DNA of 64,000 bases from Ruminococcus sp. AF31-8BH (GTDB lineage: Bacteria > Bacillota > Clostridia > Lachnospirales > Lachnospiraceae): positions 1-64,000 of the forward strand of contig NZ_QTVN01000018.1 in NCBI RefSeq assembly GCF_003460605.1. The letters are read 5' to 3'. Below, piece after piece: positions 59,601-64,000 of the stretch. Numbering within the stretch: position 1 is the stretch's first letter; every line of letters begins with the position of its first letter. Under the pieces are notes generated by a model. That model did not search any database. It saw only the letters and a list, made by a program, of their open reading frames with translations, and had not been told where the DNA came from. The position numbers were made by a program, and so were the translations under genes.

Positions 59601-62600
59601 ACGGAAGACATGGTACCGGTAAATGAGTATTATCTGGAACACCCGGAAATGATGCTTGGGAAAATGGTCTGGTTTGACCAGTTTTTCGGGAAAGATTCCA
59701 AATATACAGCCCTGGTCAATGAAGCGGAAGACTTTGACCTGGAAAAAAGAATTTTGGACGCAGTTGGAGAGCTTCCTAAAAACTGTTATGAAGAAAGCAT
59801 AGCAGAAAAAAAGAAGGAAGAGCAGGACGTCTTAGCTGCTTCCCCAAAGATACCTAATTATACGTTTACGGTGATACAGGACGAAGTATATTACCGGGAA
59901 GGGGAGTCTTTATACCGGAGTCAGGCAAAGGAAAGTGTGAAGCGCCGGATACGTGCCATGCATAAAATCCGCCTTCTGGTGCGTGAAATTTTACAGATAC
60001 AGCAGGAAAATTGTTCTGACCAGGAACTGAAAAAGGCACAGGAACAGTTAAACCGTTTGTATGATGCCTTTGTGAAAACGCATGGATATTTCTGTGACCG
60101 GACAAATAAAATGGCGTTCCGGCAGGACAATGATTATCCCCTGCTTTCTTCCCTGGAAGTAGTTGATGAGGACAAAAATGTAACCAAAGCCGATATTTTT
60201 TACAAAAGGACCATACGCCCCAGAGATGTGATAGATAAAGTGGAGAATGCCCAGGAAGCACTGCATATCAGTCTGTCAGAATATAACCGGGTGGATATTC
60301 CCTATATGCTCACCCTTTATCCGGGAAACAGGAAAGAAATGCTCCAGGAATTAAAAGGGTTAATCTACCAGAACCCTGTACTGGCAAAGGAAGAAGATCC
60401 CAATGCAGGGTGGGAAACCGCAGATGAGTATTTAAGCGGAAATGTGCGGCAGAAGCTCCGTACTGCAAGGATTTATGCGCAGAACAATCCCTTGTTTGTG
60501 GACAACGTGGAAGCACTGGAAAAGGTACAGCCAAAAGAACTAACAGCGCCTGAGATCAGTGTAAAACTGGGAACAACCTGGATTGAAAATGAGGATTACG
60601 AACAGTTTATCTATGAGCTTTTGGAAATCCCGGAGAACAACCAGAGAAACTATTGCGCTCATAGTGGCCATGCCCTCAAGATTGAGCGCTTAGATGCAGA
60701 TATGTCTTACCATATTGACAGGGGAAACTTTTTTGGAGGAACCATTCGTACCAGACAAACCTATGGCACAAGATTTATGGATGCAATCAGCATTATAGAG
60801 GAACTGTTAAACAGCCGGATTGTGACCATAAGGGACCGGGTGCAGGAAGGGGAAAAAGTACGTTATGTGATTAATCGGAAGGAAACCATGCTTGCCAGGG
60901 ATAAGGCGGAGCAGATAAAAGAAGCCTTCCGGGACTGGATTTTTAAGGAACCAAAGCGCAGAAAAAAATATGTGGATTTTTATAATGAAACCTTTAACTG
61001 CGACAGACAACGAAGCTATGATGGCTCTTATTTAAAACTGCCGGGACTGAACCCCCTGTTAAAGCTGCGTCCTTATCAGAAAAATGCTGTAGCAAGGGCA
61101 TTGCTGTGTGGAGGAAATACCCTGCTTGCCCATACAGTAGGCGCCGGTAAATCTCTGGAAATGATCTGTATCTGTATGGAGATGAGGAGGCTGGGGCTGG
61201 CAACGAAACCCCTTCTTACCGTTCCGAACCACCTGACCTTCCAGATGGGGGCGGAATTTTTGCGCGCCTACCCAGATGCGAAGATCCTGATTACCAGAAA
61301 AGAAGATTTTCAGAAGGAAAACCGCAGGCGCATGATTGCCAGAATGGCAACAGGGGATTATGACTGTATTATTATCGGTCATACTCAGTTCCAGAGAATT
61401 GCCATTTCCCCTGACCGGCAAAGAGCCATGATAGAAGAGCAGGCAGAGCAACTGATAGAAGCCATTAACCGGGCAAGGGAAGAAGAGGGAAAGAACTGGT
61501 CCATAAAGCAGATGGAAAGCAGAAAGAAAAAACTGTTGCAGAAAATCGAAGAACTGAACAATGAAGAAATCAAAGATGATGTGATGTACTTTGAAGAAAC
61601 AGGCGTAGATGCCTTATTTGTAGATGAAGCGCACCTGTTCAAGAACTTGGAAATTTTTACGAAAATGAACAATGTTGCGGGTCTGGGTTCCAGCGGTTCC
61701 CAGAGGGCTATGGATATGCGTATGAAAATCCAGTATATCAACGAAAAAAATCAGGGAAGGGGCGTCATTATGGCAACGGGAACCCCTCTGTCAAACTCAA
61801 TGGTGGAACTTTATGTGATGCAGTTATATCTGCAGGAAAGGCGGCTTCACGAAAAGGGGATTTACCATTTTGATGCATGGGCTTCTGTGTTTGGGGAAGT
61901 TACCAGCTCTTTGGAACTGGCACCGGAAGGTACTGGTTACCGGATGCGGACCAGGTTTAATAAGTTTATCAATCTGCCGGAACTGATACACCTGTTTAAA
62001 GAAGTAGCAGACATTATTCTGCCTGATATGCTAGATATTAAGCGGCCAGAATTAAAGGACGGAAAATATAAGGTTGTAGTATCGGAAGCCTCTGATTATG
62101 TCAAAGAACGTATGCAGGAAATGGTGGAAAGGGCAGAAGCAATCCATAGAGGTGTGGTAGATCCAAAGGACGACAATATGCTCCGGATTACCGGGGAAGC
62201 AAGGCTTTTGGGTACAGATCCCCGGCTTTTGGACAGTTATGCTCCGGTAGATTCGGATTCCAAACTGAATAAAGCAGTAGAAAACATTTACCAGGAATAT
62301 GTACAGTCCCAGGAACAGAAAGGAACCCAGATTGTTTTTTCGGATATTGGGACACCCGGACCTGGGAAAGCGTTTACCGTCTATGATTATTTAAAACAGG
62401 AACTGATTACCAGAGGTGTTCCAGAGGAAGAAATCTGTTTTATCCATGATGCAAAAACAGATGAACAGAGGGACCGTATGTTTTCCGATGTCAGAGCCGG
62501 AAGGAAACGGATTATTATAGGAAGTACCGAAAAACTGGGGGTAGGAACCAATATCCAGACCAGAATGGTGGCGGCTCATCATATCGACTGCCCCTGGAAA

Positions 62601-63521
62601 CCTTCTGATATTGAACAGCGGGAAGGGCGCATTATCCGCCAGGGGAATGAAAATGAGGAAGTCAATATTTACCGCTATGTAACAAAGGGTTCTTTTGATG
62701 CTTATTTATGGGGCATTGTAGAAACAAAACAGCGGTTTATCAGCCAGGTATTTACCAGCCGGGAACTGGCAAGGATCTGTGAGGATATAGATGAAACCGT
62801 ATTAAATTTTGCAGAAATTAAAGCGGTAGCTTCCGAAAATCCCCTGATTATGGAAAAAATACAAGTAGATAATGAAGTGGCACGTCTGAGAATTCTAAAA
62901 GCTGCACATGAAGGGAAACGGTTTACCCTGCAAGATGCGGTCACTTTCCAGTATCCGAAAAGGATACAAAGCCTGAAGGGAGAACTGCAATTACTTCAAA
63001 AGGATTTGGAGCGCAGGAACCAGGCTATGGAAGTACAGCCGGGGTTTGCAATCACGCTGCAGGGAAAAGTTTATGAAAAACACAAAGAAGCAGGTGAAGT
63101 TCTGCGTGGGATTATAGAAGGGGTAACAGCTTTTACCAGGCACGAAGTCGGTATATATAAGGGGTTTCAGGTATCTGTCCAAAATGATATGCTGGGACCG
63201 ATCTTGTTCCTTCAGGGAGAGAAGGAGTATAGTGTGGAGTTAAAAAGCAGTGACTCCGGTAACATGGTCCGTATAGAAAACCGCTTGAATGCCCTTGATA
63301 AAGCAGTGGAGGACGTTCAAAAAGAAATTAAGACCTGCGAAAATGAGATAAAAAATGCAAAGCAGGAATATGAAAAGCCCTTCCCGTATGAGGAGCTTTT
63401 AAAAGAGAATATTACCCGGCAGATGGAGATTGATGCAGAACTGGAAATCAAGGACCAGGAGGAGTGTGTGGAAGTGCAGGAGGAAACTAAAAATCTTCCA
63501 TGCCAGACAGCAGTTCGGTAA
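56634..63521 (+). CDS. Giant LtrC-like DNA methylase/SF2 helicase polyprotein
   Basis: The 2295-aa protein combines several activities. The N-terminal 230 residues form an ArdC-like region (SEYSWKNFLSCMGRLYQLDF, then GSKGIAVFPS). A disordered G/R/D-rich linker (about 245-370) hosts an overlapping gene in another frame. A DNA methylase domain has AdoMet motif EPAMGIGNFFHG (about 815) and NVPFGDF (about 880) in place of NPPY. A helicase has Walker A TVGAGKS (about 1500), FVDEAHLFK (about 1661) and QREGRIIRQG (about 1994), and the end is a coiled coil. It probably protects incoming DNA from restriction and helps its replication. Starts at ATG 56634, overlapping DpnD. Confidence 0.92.
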   Translation: MKHITKVRELYEETIHWISESEYSWKNFLSCMGRLYQLDFLNTCMVYAQRPDASVLAGYDAWLEMDLPVARGSKGIAVFPSKIFGEGVTHVYDIQDVKGQGIRPWNWQVNGTNRRLLARELFPEIYEQEKKFKNSLDAFTRTNVWFMIEEEDEILKSLQKLAVLIGEGQEVKENQITEFLVNSVCYAVKSRCGIRDDTLDFSFICGFSENEEVLYRTGRLVSHLSGRIVLQIARTMKNIDLERRQYYGRDRRNPVQGNEWRTDTSLRGRDERGEDAGVPEPLRQDRSTGNEENGPGTIRNDAPVRETDGAAYENPDRSGGIPRETGRKFSEDLDQGGQDRPLQHVGNDQPSDTGGYGSTETGYGGDHSAQDRIKQEKTEEDTEKGTASAVPFLSGEIEPAQPENWQKEKILLEMTEQEIPYKIYEFYRNNPEETDREAYLYELYGDVKREAHTKDGILTAESGSSGFYILWSEGTSMKEAFWYWDEVSLEIGKRIEKGTYLPLLSVSEEALENGEETEEETLQPEKVQEVIEEKEPIPLEEIGIAFYKQNIQADILKKMLCLVYTTNQLPEEKDHFLKMLLLREVPEGQPYYLVRTEHGSYELCIQENGIKITLPESQDFLQELSWDQFGGLTAHLAEEDQIAYTEDSETLEQQENMYRLLPWFPALWEEYSEILKKEELWQEGRTSVQTEGKEEAGDYYYPEGWLQFTGGDKSRYQKNIRAIRILKTLEQEERNATKEEQEILAGYVGWGGLPNAFNSKRPEWKKEYQELKELLTAEEYAQARASVNSSFYTPPEVVRGVYKALEQFGFQKGKILEPAMGIGNFFHGLPESMQKSQLYGVEIDAISGRIAQKLHPSASIQIKGFEKTEFEDNSFDVIVGNVPFGDFRLYDPRYKKMKLKVHDYFIRKSMDLLRPGGILAVVTSKGTLDKNDSAVRKNLAEQADLLGAVRLPADSFGKSANTAVTSDLLFFQKKAEPSIGEPIWTYTGLTEDMVPVNEYYLEHPEMMLGKMVWFDQFFGKDSKYTALVNEAEDFDLEKRILDAVGELPKNCYEESIAEKKKEEQDVLAASPKIPNYTFTVIQDEVYYREGESLYRSQAKESVKRRIRAMHKIRLLVREILQIQQENCSDQELKKAQEQLNRLYDAFVKTHGYFCDRTNKMAFRQDNDYPLLSSLEVVDEDKNVTKADIFYKRTIRPRDVIDKVENAQEALHISLSEYNRVDIPYMLTLYPGNRKEMLQELKGLIYQNPVLAKEEDPNAGWETADEYLSGNVRQKLRTARIYAQNNPLFVDNVEALEKVQPKELTAPEISVKLGTTWIENEDYEQFIYELLEIPENNQRNYCAHSGHALKIERLDADMSYHIDRGNFFGGTIRTRQTYGTRFMDAISIIEELLNSRIVTIRDRVQEGEKVRYVINRKETMLARDKAEQIKEAFRDWIFKEPKRRKKYVDFYNETFNCDRQRSYDGSYLKLPGLNPLLKLRPYQKNAVARALLCGGNTLLAHTVGAGKSLEMICICMEMRRLGLATKPLLTVPNHLTFQMGAEFLRAYPDAKILITRKEDFQKENRRRMIARMATGDYDCIIIGHTQFQRIAISPDRQRAMIEEQAEQLIEAINRAREEEGKNWSIKQMESRKKKLLQKIEELNNEEIKDDVMYFEETGVDALFVDEAHLFKNLEIFTKMNNVAGLGSSGSQRAMDMRMKIQYINEKNQGRGVIMATGTPLSNSMVELYVMQLYLQERRLHEKGIYHFDAWASVFGEVTSSLELAPEGTGYRMRTRFNKFINLPELIHLFKEVADIILPDMLDIKRPELKDGKYKVVVSEASDYVKERMQEMVERAEAIHRGVVDPKDDNMLRITGEARLLGTDPRLLDSYAPVDSDSKLNKAVENIYQEYVQSQEQKGTQIVFSDIGTPGPGKAFTVYDYLKQELITRGVPEEEICFIHDAKTDEQRDRMFSDVRAGRKRIIIGSTEKLGVGTNIQTRMVAAHHIDCPWKPSDIEQREGRIIRQGNENEEVNIYRYVTKGSFDAYLWGIVETKQRFISQVFTSRELARICEDIDETVLNFAEIKAVASENPLIMEKIQVDNEVARLRILKAAHEGKRFTLQDAVTFQYPKRIQSLKGELQLLQKDLERRNQAMEVQPGFAITLQGKVYEKHKEAGEVLRGIIEGVTAFTRHEVGIYKGFQVSVQNDMLGPILFLQGEKEYSVELKSSDSGNMVRIENRLNALDKAVEDVQKEIKTCENEIKNAKQEYEKPFPYEELLKENITRQMEIDAELEIKDQEECVEVQEETKNLPCQTAVR
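57373..57753 (+). CDS. TnpV-like protein encoded inside the helicase gene in another frame
   Basis: The 126-aa frame lies fully within the giant gene, shifted one frame. It begins at ATG 57373 eight bases after AAAGGAGG (57358-57365). Its product matches the TnpV transposon protein pattern: LNRYGRIAAQEMKRTDQAQY, then LLSGKLMERLMKIQTEAEEY, and LRIQADMEAQKQVMEEII at the end. The overlapped host stretch is a disordered linker, which could tolerate such an insert. TnpV has no known function. The ribosome site and family match support a real gene. Confidence 0.65.
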   Translation: MEGIAGIQYREMNGVQIPVLEGVMSEEKMLASLNRYGRIAAQEMKRTDQAQYEMMLLSGKLMERLMKIQTEAEEYHEKLAESFLKTWTREDRIDPYNTLEMTNLRIQADMEAQKQVMEEIIQLRIG

Positions 63522-63552
63522 CGAAAAATAGAGTAGAAAAGGAGATCACAAT

Positions 63553-64000
63553 ATGGAATATAATATCAGAGTATATAAACCGGAATTGAAACAGGAAGAA
63601 GGAAAAATCAATAACCTGAAAGGATTTGCTACCATTACCTTTGATGAGGCCTTCTGTGTGAAAAGCCTTGCAATTAAAGAGTCCTCGAAAGGAAATCTGT
63701 ATCTCGATATGCCCCGTTACAGAGATTATGAAACAGGGGAGTATGTTCCTTTTTTCCGGTTTACGGATAAGGAATTTCAAAAGGAAGTGTTGGATACCGT
63801 AAGGGAAGCCTATGAGAATATGACAGAAACGAAAACAGACTGTAAGGGCTGTTGGGGAGAGGAAGAACTGTATTACAATCTGAGTGTAAATCCGGTACAG
63901 GGAAGCGATACATTTAAGGCAGATGTTGCCATTCGTCTGCAGGACGTATTGGCAATCCAGCAGCTTCATGTGATCCAGGCATGGAACGGAAAAACCTTTG
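63553..64000 (+). CDS. SpoVG-like protein, cut by the window end
   Basis: The frame is open from ATG 63553 to the end, with GGAGA just upstream. The first 149 residues show the SpoVG-like segment LKGFATITFDEAFCVKSLAI, then KGNLYLDMPRYRDYE. SpoVG is a small RNA/DNA-binding regulator, and ICE copies are longer. The second half (TFKADVAIRLQDVLAIQQLH) may be a repeated domain. It follows the helicase by 31 bases and is probably in the same operon. Confidence 0.7.
   Translation, partial: MEYNIRVYKPELKQEEGKINNLKGFATITFDEAFCVKSLAIKESSKGNLYLDMPRYRDYETGEYVPFFRFTDKEFQKEVLDTVREAYENMTETKTDCKGCWGEEELYYNLSVNPVQGSDTFKADVAIRLQDVLAIQQLHVIQAWNGKTF

Larger units (their letters stand above)
21531..64000 (+). 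mobile_element. Integrative and conjugative element (Tn1549/CTn-type), right end outside the window
   Basis: From the break in the ABC ATPase gene rightward nearly every gene belongs to a conjugative element: replication-like protein, ParMR, primase, oriT, MobC, relaxase, PcfB, VirD4, Maff2, VirB6-like, PrgI, VirB4, CwlT-like hydrolase and an LtrC-like methylase/helicase. All lie on the plus strand in compact operons. The left end at about 21531 is defined by loss of the ABC frame. No integrase or excisionase is seen, so they should be near the right end. Cargo comprises an adhesin, two methyltransferases and an RnlAB-like toxin-antitoxin pair. Confidence 0.92.

Noticed and set aside
1..64000. 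CRISPR arrays, tRNA and rRNA genes
   Set aside because: I found no regularly spaced direct repeats, no cloverleaf-like sequences and no rRNA-like segments while reading. The ICE is in a protein gene, not a tRNA gene.

Overview
The window looks like chromosome of a gut Lachnospiraceae-type Firmicute (Blautia, Mediterraneibacter or Dorea-like; the genus is a guess). The reasons are strong AGGAGG ribosome sites, moderate GC, Rpn/PD-(D/E)XK transposase-like genes, a DegV protein, sigma/anti-sigma pairs with DUF3784 and DUF4825 neighbours, and a large conjugative element of the type common in that family.

Positions 1-21530 are host chromosome. They hold an Rpn-type nuclease gene with a decayed second copy, an IS110 element whose transposase is split by one base, and a two-component system followed by an export operon (lipoprotein, two permeases, ABC ATPase, secreted Ig-like protein, MacB-like periplasmic domain). 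Next comes a scarred stretch with gene fragments, a frameshifted degV, a sigma factor with its membrane partner, and small membrane proteins and lipoproteins. The host part ends with a BceRS-like two-component system and the first 45 codons of its ABC ATPase. The two systems each appear to have a direct-repeat operator copied in front of the regulator genes and in front of the target genes.

From about 21531 to beyond the right edge lies an integrative and conjugative element (ICE) of the Tn1549/CTn type, inserted inside the Walker A codons of the bceA-like gene. In order it carries a DnaD/RepA-like protein, a ParM-ParR segregation pair, a 1.8-kDa-residue-scale (about 1812 aa) thioester/SpaA surface adhesin, a radical SAM protein, a Toprim primase, a circularly permuted cytosine methyltransferase, and a hairpin-rich oriT. 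After these come MobC and the MobA relaxase, PcfB, the VirD4 coupling protein, Maff2, a VirB6-like protein, a DNA methyltransferase, PrgI, VirB4, a JAB protein, an APS-reductase-like protein, a CwlT-like wall hydrolase, and a 2295-aa methylase/helicase. A SpoVG-like gene is cut by the window end. No integrase is visible; it should lie past the right edge.

The most interesting cargo is at 49512-51476. It is a self-contained toxin-antitoxin unit with its own promoter, operator and terminator. The toxin fuses a complete RNase HI (hybrid-binding domain plus catalytic domain) to an RnlA-like HEPN ribonuclease, and an RnlB-like antitoxin follows. In E. coli the RnlA toxin is stimulated by a separate RNase HI, so this looks like a natural single-chain version of an anti-phage system. 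A second notable feature is a TnpV-like gene encoded in an alternative frame inside the methylase/helicase gene.
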